From Streptomyces griseocarneus (GTDB lineage Bacteria > Actinomycetota > Actinomycetes > Streptomycetales > Streptomycetaceae): 64,000 nt of DNA. The notes under the pieces were generated by a model, which was not told the origin of the DNA, searched no databases, and was given only the letters and a program-made list of their open reading frames with translations. A program made the translations under genes and the position numbers. The stretch spans positions 1 to 64,000 of the forward strand of contig PENC01000005.1 of NCBI GenBank assembly GCA_003674045.1. The letters are read 5' to 3'. Shown here piece by piece: positions 14,244-23,440 of this stretch. The stretch's first letter is position 1. Every line of letters starts with the position of its first letter.

Positions 14244-16613
14244 CTACCGGCACCTGCCCACACGTTCGGCGGCCAGACAGGTGCGGACGATCGCCACCCG
14301 GACCGTCGGGCCGCCGACACCGCACTTGATGACGTAGAAGAGGAAGACGTTGGTCGAGGTGACGGCGAGGGCGTACACGTAGGTGTCGTGGAGCAGCTGC
14401 AGGTAGAGGCAGGTGCCGATGGTCAGCACGGCCACGGCGTAGAAGAGCGACGTCGGCACCCACTGGGAGAACCCGGGCAGGCCAGTGATCTTGCTGTCCT
14501 CGGCCGGGACCGTGCTGAGCCCCAACTGCCGCGAACGAGAGATGACGGCGCGGGCGTAAGCGAGGGTCAGGAGGTTCGCGAGCCACGTCAGACACTGCCC
14601 GATCGCGGAGTTGACCGGCCACCAGCGGGGCTCGACGAGCGTGACAGCCAGCACGAGCGCGCACGGCACAACGGCCATGATCCGCATGATCGTCTCGGTC
14701 AGCACGGCAAGCCGGCTCAACGCGCCCGCCCTCCAGCCGATGACGAGGGGCGTGAGGCCGGAGAAGAGCGTCTGGTAGTACTTCGGTGCCGCGATCGCGT
14801 AGGAGAGTCCGACCATTCGAGCCGGCAGGTTGGCCCGCCAGTCCGGGACGTGGTAGTCACCGCGCCGCCATGTGTCGACGACCGGGAGCCCCTGGGGATC
14901 ATGGCTGATGTGCTGCACCAGTTCCACCAGCTTGTTCCCCCAGGAGAGGTCCAGGTCCCGCAGGAGCCAGGTGACGGCGACGGTATTCGTCACCGCCCAG
15001 ATCAGCGCGGACAACAGCGACCAGGCGAGCAGCCAGTTGGTGAACAGCCCGCGGTTCGCGTCCGGCGACGCGCTCTGCCGCCTGCGCATCCGCCACAACC
15101 GCCATTCCCGGCCGGGATCGCCCGCCAGTGGGCGCAGGAGTTCGCGCACGGCCCGCCAGCCGGTCTCGACCCGTAGATCGCACTCGCCCCGTTCGGCGGC
15201 CTGAACCATGTCGAGCTCGGCCAGGAAGCCGCTCTTCAGCCGGGCGAACGAGAAGTCCGGCTCCGGGCCGGTGGCGAAGATGAGCAGCCGACGCGCCGGA
15301 TCGGCGTCGACCAAGTCCTCCAGGAAGCGTGCCAGCAGTGCGGCGCGCATGTAGAAGACGTCCGGTACCACACCGTCGGTACTCGCCCGTCCGGCGGCGA
15401 AAAGGATCAGCAGTTGGCCGAGCGAATAGAGGTCGGCCCGGGCGATGTCGCTCTCGCCCGTCCTGACCTCAGGGGCGACGTAGGAGGACTCCGCCCCCGT
15501 GGCCCCGGTGATGGTGTGGGTGTAGAGGTAGTTCCGGCCGAGGTCGACAAGTCTGAACGCGCCGTCGGCCTCGGACACGATGATGTTGGAAGGGGAAAGG
15601 TCCGCGTGCACTCCCTTGAGGCGGCTGTGCGCCGGGGCGTCCCGCGCGACGCGCTGCAGGTCTTCCAGGGCCTCGAAGAGCAGCAGCCCCTTCTCCCGGA
15701 GACGGCCGAGCCGGAGGGCCGTCGCCCGGCCCTCGGCCGTGTCCCGTTCCGACTCCTCGCGAACGACTTCCGCCAGCGTCCTGCCCGCGATGAAGTCCAT
15801 CAGGATCCAGCTGTCGAAGCTGGCCCAGACCCGCACCAGATGCCGTGAACCGGTGCTCGACGTGCCGTACGTCTCCGCGTACTCCCGCGTGGCGCGTGCG
15901 AGGGTCCGGATCCTGGTGAACGGATAGAGGATCAGCTTGAGGGCGAATTCCGGGCGTGTCCCGTGCACGGCGCTCGCAGTGGCACCGCGCAGGATCAGGG
16001 ATGTGCTGCCGTGCCGGTGGAACCGCAGCTTGCGCTGGATGGCCCCCCATTCGCGCTCGGCCGGTTCCTCGGCCGCGGCCGGGCGGCGTCGGCCGGGCTG
16101 CGGCTGTGGACTGTAGACATCGCCGATGACCTCCGCGACCGCGTCCTCCGCGACGAGGACGCCGCAGATGCCGTCGCAGTCATGAGTCAGGGCCCGGCCG
16201 TCCCCGCCGGGGACGGCCGACGGCTGCGGAAACGAGCGCTGTGCCTCGGATTCGGAGAGGCCGAGCAGCGTCAGCAGGAGCAGACCGGCGAACCCGAACA
16301 ACGGGGCCGGGCCTGCCCGGTGCCGATCGCTCCGCGCACGGTATCCCAGGCACCAGGGGGTCAGGCGTGAGATCGCGGTCTGCCTGGCAGCGAGTCCGAA
16401 CCGGTCGTCGAACGACCGCTCGTCCAGGGGTATGTCCTGCAGTATCCGCCGCCACGATGTGAGACGACGGGCCCGCTGCCGGGTGGTTTCCGGCTGACCG
16501 TCGGCGGTCAGCTCCAGAACGTCACGTAATCGGGCCAGATGCCCGTCGCTGTATCCCGTCAGATCGTCCAGCGCCGCGAGCAGCAGATCCAGCGTCGCCC
16601 CTTGGTTCACCAT
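14244..16613 (-). CDS. Protein-kinase-like protein with C-terminal membrane region
   Basis: This 789-aa protein has a kinase fold at about 190-480. Lys226 (FALK), His336-Ala-Asp338 with Asn343 (HADLSPSNI), Asp357-Leu-Gly (DLG for DFG), APE 380-382 and Asp394 (ADLYSLG) are all present, so catalysis is plausible. Several hydrophobic segments follow (about 524-548, 640-662, 670-690, 718-742, 745-765), and one precedes it (about 105-121). The first ~60 residues form a small helical unit. The frame overlaps the patatin gene by 92 bp. No usable start lies between the patatin stop and residue 100, so the overlap is probably real. Codon 29 (16527-16529) is TTA, implying dependence on the bldA tRNA. 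Confidence 0.75.
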   Translation of the reverse strand: MVNQGATLDLLLAALDDLTGYSDGHLARLRDVLELTADGQPETTRQRARRLTSWRRILQDIPLDERSFDDRFGLAARQTAISRLTPWCLGYRARSDRHRAGPAPLFGFAGLLLLTLLGLSESEAQRSFPQPSAVPGGDGRALTHDCDGICGVLVAEDAVAEVIGDVYSPQPQPGRRRPAAAEEPAEREWGAIQRKLRFHRHGSTSLILRGATASAVHGTRPEFALKLILYPFTRIRTLARATREYAETYGTSSTGSRHLVRVWASFDSWILMDFIAGRTLAEVVREESERDTAEGRATALRLGRLREKGLLLFEALEDLQRVARDAPAHSRLKGVHADLSPSNIIVSEADGAFRLVDLGRNYLYTHTITGATGAESSYVAPEVRTGESDIARADLYSLGQLLILFAAGRASTDGVVPDVFYMRAALLARFLEDLVDADPARRLLIFATGPEPDFSFARLKSGFLAELDMVQAAERGECDLRVETGWRAVRELLRPLAGDPGREWRLWRMRRRQSASPDANRGLFTNWLLAWSLLSALIWAVTNTVAVTWLLRDLDLSWGNKLVELVQHISHDPQGLPVVDTWRRGDYHVPDWRANLPARMVGLSYAIAAPKYYQTLFSGLTPLVIGWRAGALSRLAVLTETIMRIMAVVPCALVLAVTLVEPRWWPVNSAIGQCLTWLANLLTLAYARAVISRSRQLGLSTVPAEDSKITGLPGFSQWVPTSLFYAVAVLTIGTCLYLQLLHDTYVYALAVTSTNVFLFYVIKCGVGGPTVRVAIVRTCLAAERVGRCR

Positions 16614-17661
16614 TCGCGCTGTCCACCACCGTCAGTCTCGGCATGGCGCGGACGCGTCCCTGGCGAATCAGTTCGGCGGGCCTGTTCTCAGTGGCGCAGA
16701 ACGCGATTCCGTACGCCAGCCGCGCGTTTTCAAGGAGGAGGTGCCGGTCCATTTCGTGCCGCTTGAGCTCGGGCATCCACGGCAGCGGCGCCAGGTCGAG
16801 GACATACGGGGCGGCGTTTCCCGGGGCCGTCCGCATCCGGCGCAGCCAGTCCTGGTCACGGTGCTTCCGGCGGATCGCCGCCAGATACCCCCTGCCGAGA
16901 CCGCGGCGCATGCGCTCCAGGTGCAGATAGGTGTAGCGGTGCAGCAGGGAGAGCCCGCTGCTCGCCGGACGCATCGGCCGGGTGCTGAGCGACAGGACGT
17001 GTGTACAGCCTTCTTCGATCGCGAGCCGGAACGGCAAGGCGGTGAGTACGCCGCCGTCGATGGCTCGCCGCCCGTCCGGGGTCCGCACGGTACCGGGTAC
17101 GGCGATGGGCAGCCACGCGGAAGCGCGCAGCGCGGTCTTGAGCTCCTGTTTGGAGGAGAAGTCCCGCAGCACCACGGTCCGCAGGGCATCGACGTCGGTG
17201 ACCGGAACGGCCAGGGCTATCTCCGACCTGAGAACGGCTTCGTAGTTCAGCGGTTTGACACGTTCCATGACGTCGTCGAAGGAGTAGTCCAGGTTCAGGA
17301 TCGGGCGTCGGCGCAAGGCCCGGGAGAAGTCGACGAACCGTTTCGTGGTCAGGTCGTCGTAGTAGATCGACAGCGGATACCAGGTCTCCCCGGCGAGGAA
17401 GTAGGCGCCGTTGATGCCTCCGGAGGAGCAGCCGTACACCACGTCGAAGGCGTTCTTGAAGCCGTAGTCCTCCAGCTGGGTGAGCATCGCCGCCGAGACC
17501 ACCCCACGCATGCCGCCCCCTTCCACGGCGAGGGCGACGGTCGCGCCGTCGGCGCGCTGCCCGGGCAGACTCCCGGAGTCCCGCCGGGCACGCAGGATCT
17601 CCAGGACAGGATGCGCTGGATCCCAGCACGCGAGCACGTCCTCGGCATCACCGGTCACCAT
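16522..17661 (-). CDS. Patatin-like phospholipase
   Basis: This 379-aa patatin-domain protein has a complete catalytic dyad. The oxyanion loop is GGGMRG (48-53), the nucleophile is Ser79 in GCSSG (77-81), and the catalytic Asp202 lies in the DGG motif (IDGGVL). The family hydrolyses acyl chains from membrane lipids. No signal peptide is seen, so it should act inside the cell, possibly on the inner leaflet. The last ~35 residues are low-complexity and encoded in the overlap with the kinase gene. A dyad at 17674-17691 lies just upstream. The pairing with a kinase-like membrane protein suggests a regulated lipase. Confidence 0.85.
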   Translation of the reverse strand: MVTGDAEDVLACWDPAHPVLEILRARRDSGSLPGQRADGATVALAVEGGGMRGVVSAAMLTQLEDYGFKNAFDVVYGCSSGGINGAYFLAGETWYPLSIYYDDLTTKRFVDFSRALRRRPILNLDYSFDDVMERVKPLNYEAVLRSEIALAVPVTDVDALRTVVLRDFSSKQELKTALRASAWLPIAVPGTVRTPDGRRAIDGGVLTALPFRLAIEEGCTHVLSLSTRPMRPASSGLSLLHRYTYLHLERMRRGLGRGYLAAIRRKHRDQDWLRRMRTAPGNAAPYVLDLAPLPWMPELKRHEMDRHLLLENARLAYGIAFCATENRPAELIRQGRVRAMPRLTVVDSANGEPRGDAGSAARGAGRSDGIQRRASGPIT

Positions 17662-17673
17662 GGCACCCCCGTA

Positions 17674-17691
17674 TCAGGATCACTGTCCTGA
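17674..17691. promoter_or_regulatory. Dyad upstream of the patatin gene
   Basis: TCAGGA (17674-17679) and TCCTGA (17686-17691) form an 18-bp dyad with a 6-bp spacer. It is 12 bp before the patatin ATG, immediately upstream of its ribosome site. It could be a repressor operator for the patatin-kinase unit. Confidence 0.35.
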
Positions 17692-17829
17692 CGGCCAGTC
17701 ATCACCTTGCAGACACTGTGCCAGACGTCACTCCCGCCGAGAACCGCTTCCTCAAAATCGGGCGCGTCCGCCGTGACGAGCCGCCGGACGGGGGCGCCGG
17801 CGGCTCACCTCGCCGTCATGCCGGGGTAC

Positions 17830-18015
17830 TCACCCCGCGCCGTGGCTCGTCGTCAGGTTGTGGACGGCGGTCACCGCGCCCGGCAGGACCTCGCTCGCCT
17901 TCGGGAGCGAGAGGCTGCCGGGAGCGTGGGGGTTGTCGTGGGCGTGGGCGACCGCCGACGAGCCGAAGAGCAGCAGGAAGCCGGTCATGACATAGAAACC
18001 CAGACGCTTGAGCAC
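17830..18015 (-). CDS. Small exported protein
   Basis: This 61-aa protein starts at GTG 18015 behind a good GAGGGAG site. It has a signal peptide (LKRLGFYVMTGFLLLFGSSA) with likely cleavage after AHA near residue 25. The mature peptide of about 36 residues is His-, Ser- and Leu-rich and contains no cysteine. No family is recognised. It is not a chaplin by sequence, although the size and export are similar. Confidence 0.6.
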   Translation of the reverse strand: MLKRLGFYVMTGFLLLFGSSAVAHAHDNPHAPGSLSLPKASEVLPGAVTAVHNLTTSHGAG

Positions 18016-18234
18016 TGGTTCTCCCTCTCCCGTGCGATTGGAACCAACTGAGGCTATCCGGCCGAGAGTTGGCCATGCGCCGCACGGGAGAGACGACCCC
18101 ACCGAGTGGTCCCGGGAACTCAAGTCCGACGGAGGGGGAACGGGAGGCGAACGGCTCCCTGTCGTCGGCAGGCTCTCCGTGCCGCCGCCCCGCCATCCCT
18201 CCCCGTCGTGATGTTCACCCGATGAGGCGGGAGA

Positions 18235-20262
18235 TCAGCCGCGAGGGTTTGCGGTGCCCATGTAATCCGCCCAGATCTTCGCCGGGAACGCGTTCCCCCG
18301 CTGTTCCGTGTCGCCGCCGACGTCGGACATCGGCAGCAGCCGGCCGTCCTCGGGCTTCATGCGGAACATCGTCACGGCGGTGGAGGTGTCCTTCGCCCAG
18401 CCCACGAACCAGGCCGACTTGAGACGGTCCTGGTCGCCGGTGCGGCCCGCGGCGACGGGGGCGCCGACGGCGCGGGCCGCGTTCTCGTCGAGGGCCTTGC
18501 CGCCGACCTCGCGCAGGGCGTCCGCGACCTCGTCGGCGACCTCGGGGGTGAGGGCGCGGCGGGCCTTGGCGCGCTCCTCGAAGCCGCCCACCGGCTCGCC
18601 GTCCTTGGTCAGCCTGGTCACCGAATAGGGGTCGTTCTGGAGGCCGTGGTTGGCGAAGGTGCCGTACGCGCCCGCCATGCGGATGGCGCTGGGCGTGGAC
18701 GTGCCGACGGAGAAGGTCTCCTCCAGCTGGGCCATGCTGTCCTTGAGCAGGCCCGAGCGGATCGCGGTGTCCTTCACCGCGTCCAGCCCGACTTCCTTCC
18801 CGAGACGGACGTACGTGGCGTTGCCGCCGCCTCCGAGGGCCTGCCGCAGACTCGGGTGGGAATCGTCCGGCGTCGCCGTCCCGGTCGGGCTCTGGAGCCT
18901 TCCCTCGTTGCCGTAGAAATCCCCGGAGTGCACGTCCGTCCGGCCGCCTTCCTTCGCCTCCGCGCCGTGCTGGAGGGCGGCGGCGAGAACGAACGGCTTG
19001 AAGGCGGAGCCGACCGGCACCCCGGAGGAGTCCGCGTTGTTGATGAACTGCTTCGTCGCGTCGGGCCCGCCGTAGAGCGCGAGGATCGCGCCGTCCGAGT
19101 GCCGTACGGAGGCGGCGCCGACCTGGACGTTCTCGTCCGCCTCCCGGTTCTTCGGGTCGATGTCCTTCGCCAGGACGGAGTCGACGGACGCGGTGAGCCG
19201 CTCCACCTGCTTCTTGTCGAAGGTGGTGTGGATGCGGTAGCCGCCGTGCGCGAGATCCTGGTCGGTGAGCATCGAGTGCGCCTTGATGTATTTGTTGGCG
19301 ACGTCGACGAGATAGCCCGTCTGGCCCGCGAGGCTCGTGGACATGGACTGCTTGTGCGGCTCCGGGAACGTCCCGTACTTCGCACGCTCCGCCTGCGACA
19401 TCAGCCCGGCCTTGACCTCCCGGTCGAGAATCCACTTCCAGCGCTCCTCGGCACGCTCGTGGTTGCCGCGGCTCGTCGCCGGGTCGTAGAGCTCGGCACC
19501 CTTCAGCAGCGCGGCCAGCGCGGCCCCCTGGCTCGGGTCGAGCTTCTTCGCGGGAATGCCGTAGTACGCCTGCGCGGCGGCCTCGATCCCGTACGCGCCA
19601 CGGCCGAACCAGCTGGTGTTGAGATAGCCCTGGAGAATGTCCTTCTTGCTCTTGGTCTGGTCGACCTTGAGCGAGATGATGAATTCCTTGGCCTTTCGGG
19701 TGAGTGTCTGCTCCTGCGAGAGATAGGTGTTCTTCACGTACTGCTGCGTGATGGTGGAACCACCCTGCGTCTCCTGGCCCTTCACCGCGCTGACGACGGC
19801 GCGGAAGATGCCCTTGAAGGAGACACCGGGGTCGCTGTAGAAACTCTCGTTCTCGGCGGCGATCACCGCGTTCTGCACGGAATCCGGCACGTCGGAGAGG
19901 CGGACGATGTTGCGGTTCACCTTGCCCAGGCTGACCATCTGGCTGCCGTCCGCCCAGTAGTACGTATTGGCCTCCTGGACGGCGGCCGCGTTCTCGTCGG
20001 GGATGTCCACGCTCGTGTACACCCAGGCGAACAGCCCGGCCAGGCCGCCCGCACCGAGCACGACGGTGCACAGCACCAGCCGCCACGACGGCAGCCAGCG
20101 GCGCAGGCCGCTCCTGCCGCGGCGCGGGTAGTCGACGAACCGCCTGGCGCGCGCGTGGCGCTTCAGCCGCTTCATCGGCCTTTCCCGCTTTTCTCTCTTC
20201 TCCCGCTTCTCCCGCTTCTCCGGGTGTGCTCGGTTTTCCTGCTTCTGCCGCCTCTTGCCCAC
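18235..20262 (-). CDS. Class A penicillin-binding protein with altered transpeptidase motifs
   Basis: This 675-aa protein has a basic cytoplasmic tail (with a Lys-Arg-Glu repeat at 15-28), one membrane helix at about 59-80, a GT51 glycosyltransferase domain (AAENESFY 135-142, GGSTITQQ 167-174) and a transpeptidase domain. The nucleophile motif SAFK (419-422) is intact. The SxN position reads GGN (479-481) and the KTG position reads RTG (607-609). It polymerises glycan strands; the crosslinking activity may be weak or lost. The start could be 20262 (GTG) or the ATG at residue 30. Confidence 0.88.
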   Translation of the reverse strand: MGKRRQKQENRAHPEKREKREKREKRERPMKRLKRHARARRFVDYPRRGRSGLRRWLPSWRLVLCTVVLGAGGLAGLFAWVYTSVDIPDENAAAVQEANTYYWADGSQMVSLGKVNRNIVRLSDVPDSVQNAVIAAENESFYSDPGVSFKGIFRAVVSAVKGQETQGGSTITQQYVKNTYLSQEQTLTRKAKEFIISLKVDQTKSKKDILQGYLNTSWFGRGAYGIEAAAQAYYGIPAKKLDPSQGAALAALLKGAELYDPATSRGNHERAEERWKWILDREVKAGLMSQAERAKYGTFPEPHKQSMSTSLAGQTGYLVDVANKYIKAHSMLTDQDLAHGGYRIHTTFDKKQVERLTASVDSVLAKDIDPKNREADENVQVGAASVRHSDGAILALYGGPDATKQFINNADSSGVPVGSAFKPFVLAAALQHGAEAKEGGRTDVHSGDFYGNEGRLQSPTGTATPDDSHPSLRQALGGGGNATYVRLGKEVGLDAVKDTAIRSGLLKDSMAQLEETFSVGTSTPSAIRMAGAYGTFANHGLQNDPYSVTRLTKDGEPVGGFEERAKARRALTPEVADEVADALREVGGKALDENAARAVGAPVAAGRTGDQDRLKSAWFVGWAKDTSTAVTMFRMKPEDGRLLPMSDVGGDTEQRGNAFPAKIWADYMGTANPRG

Positions 20263-20370
20263 GGTCCGACCGCTCCTGGATATCGGTGTCGGTGAGGAGG
20301 ACGAGCAGGAGTCGTGGAGCGGTTGGCGGTTTTCTATGAGCGTTCTGTGACGGCCGTATTTGTGAGCGTT

Positions 20371-21963
20371 TTATGAGAGTTCTGTGACAGTCGAGGTGGG
20401 GACGACTCCCGCGTCGAGTTCCTCCGGAGAGCCCTGCACCCGGGGGCCGGTGAACCAGCGCCGCGCCGACACCAGCCAGTAGGTCCCCGCGTAACCGACG
20501 ACCGCAAGGACGGCCACGGGCGCGTAGTTGAACGTCTCCCACGTCACGGGCGAGGACTGCGGGAGGACGAACAGGACGGTCACGCAGCAGACCCAGACCA
20601 CCGCGCCCACGCCCACCGGCGCGCTCCAGCGCCCGAGGTGCCAGGGGCCGCGCGCGAAGGCGTCGCCCTTGCGCAGCCGGAGATAGGTCGGGATCACATA
20701 GGCGATGTAGAGGCCGACGACGGAGATCGAGGTGACGGCGCCGAAAGCGGTGTCGTTCCACAGCGCCGGCAGGCCCAGCAGGAACGCACCGCCCACCGCG
20801 AGCCATATCGCGTTCGTGGGCGTCTGCGTCCGCCGGTTGATGCGGTGCCAGAGGCGGGAACCGGGCAGGGCGCCGTCGCGCGCGAAGGCGTAGATCACAC
20901 GGGAGTTGGTGGTGACGCAGGACAGCCCGCAGAACAGCTGCGCGCCGGTGACCACCACCAGCAGCAGCTCCCCGGTGCCCGTGCCCACCGCGTCGACGAA
21001 GATCTGGGCGGGCGGCACGTCCGCGCCCGACTCGCCCGTGTAGTCCTGGATCGCATAGGTCATGCCGATGAGCAGGACCCACCCGGCGGCCAGGGACACC
21101 AGGAGGGCCCGCACCATGCCGCGTGGGCCCGAGCGGTCCGCGCCGCGGGTCTCCTCGGTCATGTGCGCCGAGGCGTCGTACCCGGTGAGCGTGTACTGCG
21201 CGAGCAGCAGGCCGAGCGCCGCCACGTACCAGTTCGAGGCGAAGCCGGTGGAGTTGACGAAGTGTCCGAAGACGAAGGAGCCCGACGGGTGGTGGTCCGG
21301 CACGAGGCCGAGCACACCGACGATCAGCAGGACGCCCAGGACGTGCCACCACACGCTGATGTCGCCGAGCCGCGCGAGCAGGCCCACCCCGAACTGGTTG
21401 AGCAGCCCGTGCGCGACCAGGATGCAGGCGAAGAGGACGACGGTGTGCCCGGTCGAGACCCCGTACCAGCCCTGGAGGTCGAGCAGCGCGTTGAGGAAGG
21501 TGGCCGCGCCGTAGTCGACGCTCGCGGTGACCGCCACCTGGCCGAGGAAGTTGAACCAGCCGGTGAACCAGGACCAGGCCGCCTGGTGACGTCCCGCCAG
21601 CTTCGCGGACCAGTAGTACAGGCCCCCGGCCGTGGGGTAGGCCGAACAGACCTCCGCCATCGACAGGGTCACGAGCAGTGTCATGACCCCGACCACCGGC
21701 CAGCCCCAGACGATCAGCGCGGGCCCGCCGGTCCGCATGCCGAAGCCGTAGAGCGTCAGACAGCCGGAGAGCACCGAGATGACGGTCAAGGACACGCCGA
21801 AGTTGGAGAAGGCGGACATGCCGCGCTGGAGCTCCTGGGCGTAGCCCAGTTCATGGAGGCGGCGTTCGTCGGCACTGCCGGATCCCTGGCCGGGTTCCTT
21901 GCCGGGTTCCTTGCCGGAGGCTTTCCCGGAGTCGTCTCCGGTGTCGTTCCCGGATCGGGGCAT
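20371..21963 (-). CDS. APC-superfamily amino acid permease
   Basis: This 530-aa integral membrane protein has about twelve hydrophobic helices. Family signatures include the first-helix GVSLTVISVLSGCLTLYGFG, the AEVCSAYPTAGGLYYWSAKL region after helix 2, and HMTEETRGADRSGPRGM between helices 6 and 7. These point to the GABA/amino-acid permease branch. A repetitive Gly-Lys-Glu-Pro N-terminal tail (residues 10-28) precedes the core and is encoded by a short tandem repeat near 21890-21915. The substrate cannot be read from sequence. It appears to be transcribed alone. Confidence 0.88.
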   Translation of the reverse strand: MPRSGNDTGDDSGKASGKEPGKEPGQGSGSADERRLHELGYAQELQRGMSAFSNFGVSLTVISVLSGCLTLYGFGMRTGGPALIVWGWPVVGVMTLLVTLSMAEVCSAYPTAGGLYYWSAKLAGRHQAAWSWFTGWFNFLGQVAVTASVDYGAATFLNALLDLQGWYGVSTGHTVVLFACILVAHGLLNQFGVGLLARLGDISVWWHVLGVLLIVGVLGLVPDHHPSGSFVFGHFVNSTGFASNWYVAALGLLLAQYTLTGYDASAHMTEETRGADRSGPRGMVRALLVSLAAGWVLLIGMTYAIQDYTGESGADVPPAQIFVDAVGTGTGELLLVVVTGAQLFCGLSCVTTNSRVIYAFARDGALPGSRLWHRINRRTQTPTNAIWLAVGGAFLLGLPALWNDTAFGAVTSISVVGLYIAYVIPTYLRLRKGDAFARGPWHLGRWSAPVGVGAVVWVCCVTVLFVLPQSSPVTWETFNYAPVAVLAVVGYAGTYWLVSARRWFTGPRVQGSPEELDAGVVPTSTVTELS

Positions 21964-22122
21964 GGCGTCCTCATCGGGTCGTCGGTACGCGACGGGGCAG
22001 GGGGACGAGCATGAGGTTCACGGGCGCGGGTGGCAAGGGGGTCGTGCCGGACACCCTGCGTCCTACATCGGTCGTACCGTCGGGTTCGCAGGCCCCGCAC
22101 GGCGACGGAAGAGGTATCGGCC

Positions 22123-22893
<771 letters not shown>

Positions 22894-22990
22894 GCGGTGG
22901 GGCGCCTATTGGGGTGCGTCTTGCTCACCGCGTGCGTCTGCGGGTGCGTGGGGGCTTGTCGCGCAGTTCCCCGCGCCCCTCAAGACCGGG
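22894..22990. repeat. Interspersed 3'-intergenic element, copy 2
   Basis: Between the convergent hydrolase and MerR genes lies a minus-strand copy of the element. The exact 20-bp core is at 22960-22979 (complement of GGGGCGCGGGGAACTGCGCG), with an outer flank shared with copies 1 and 7. It reaches the end of the MerR gene. Confidence 0.8.
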
Positions 22991-23002
22991 GCGCAGACCC
23001 GG

Positions 23003-23395
23003 TCACAGCGAGGCCTTCGCCGGGGCCTGCTCGCTCCACCTCGTGATGATCGTCTCCAGCAGGCCCAGCGCCTGCTGGAGTTCGCCGATCGAGCCCGTGA
23101 TCCGGTCCCGTTCCACCGTGAGGCCCGTGACGAGCTCCGGGCACGCCGGAAGGAGTTCGCCCTCCTCCGTGATCGCGCAGGGGAGGACCTCGGCGATCGC
23201 CACCGTGCCGAGCCCGGCGGCGAGGAGGGTACGGATATGACGCACCGTCACCACATCCCGCTCCGTGTACTCGCGGTAGCCGCCCGGGCGGCGGTCCGGT
23301 GTGAGCAGGCCCTGTTCCTCGTAGTAGCGCAGCGCACGCGGGCTCGCGCCCGTCCGCCGGGACAGTTCTCCGATACGCAAGGTGACCCCCGCCAT
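23003..23395 (-). CDS. MerR-family transcriptional regulator
   Basis: This 130-aa protein has the MerR N-terminal winged helix (LRIGELSRRTGASPRALRYY, then EEQGLLTPDRRPGGYREYTE). A dimerisation coiled coil occupies about residues 75-120. Two cysteines are present, at about 73 and 85 in the effector region. It diverges from the imine-reductase-like gene with only 45 bp between the starts, so it very likely controls that gene and itself. Confidence 0.87.
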   Translation of the reverse strand: MAGVTLRIGELSRRTGASPRALRYYEEQGLLTPDRRPGGYREYTERDVVTVRHIRTLLAAGLGTVAIAEVLPCAITEEGELLPACPELVTGLTVERDRITGSIGELQQALGLLETIITRWSEQAPAKASL

Positions 23396-23400
23396 GGTGA

Positions 23401-23431
23401 GTTGACTCTGACGTCAACGTGAGGCTTTAGC
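23401..23431 (+). promoter_or_regulatory. MerR-type operator/promoter in the divergent spacer
   Basis: GTTGAC (23401-23406) and GTCAAC (23413-23418) form a dyad. The TTGACT within it can act as a -35 element, with TTTAGC (23426-23431) as -10 at an 18-bp spacer. A long spacer containing the dyad is typical of MerR-regulated promoters. It faces the imine-reductase-like gene. Confidence 0.5.
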
Positions 23432-23440
23432 GTCCCCAGC

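Noticed and set aside
14244..17661. Labelling the patatin-kinase pair as a known antiviral system such as CBASS
   Set aside because: No cyclic-nucleotide synthase or known sensor lies next to it, so the assignment would go beyond the evidence.
17830..18015. Chaplin assignment for the small exported protein
   Set aside because: It lacks the chaplin motif and cysteines. Only size and signal peptide agree.
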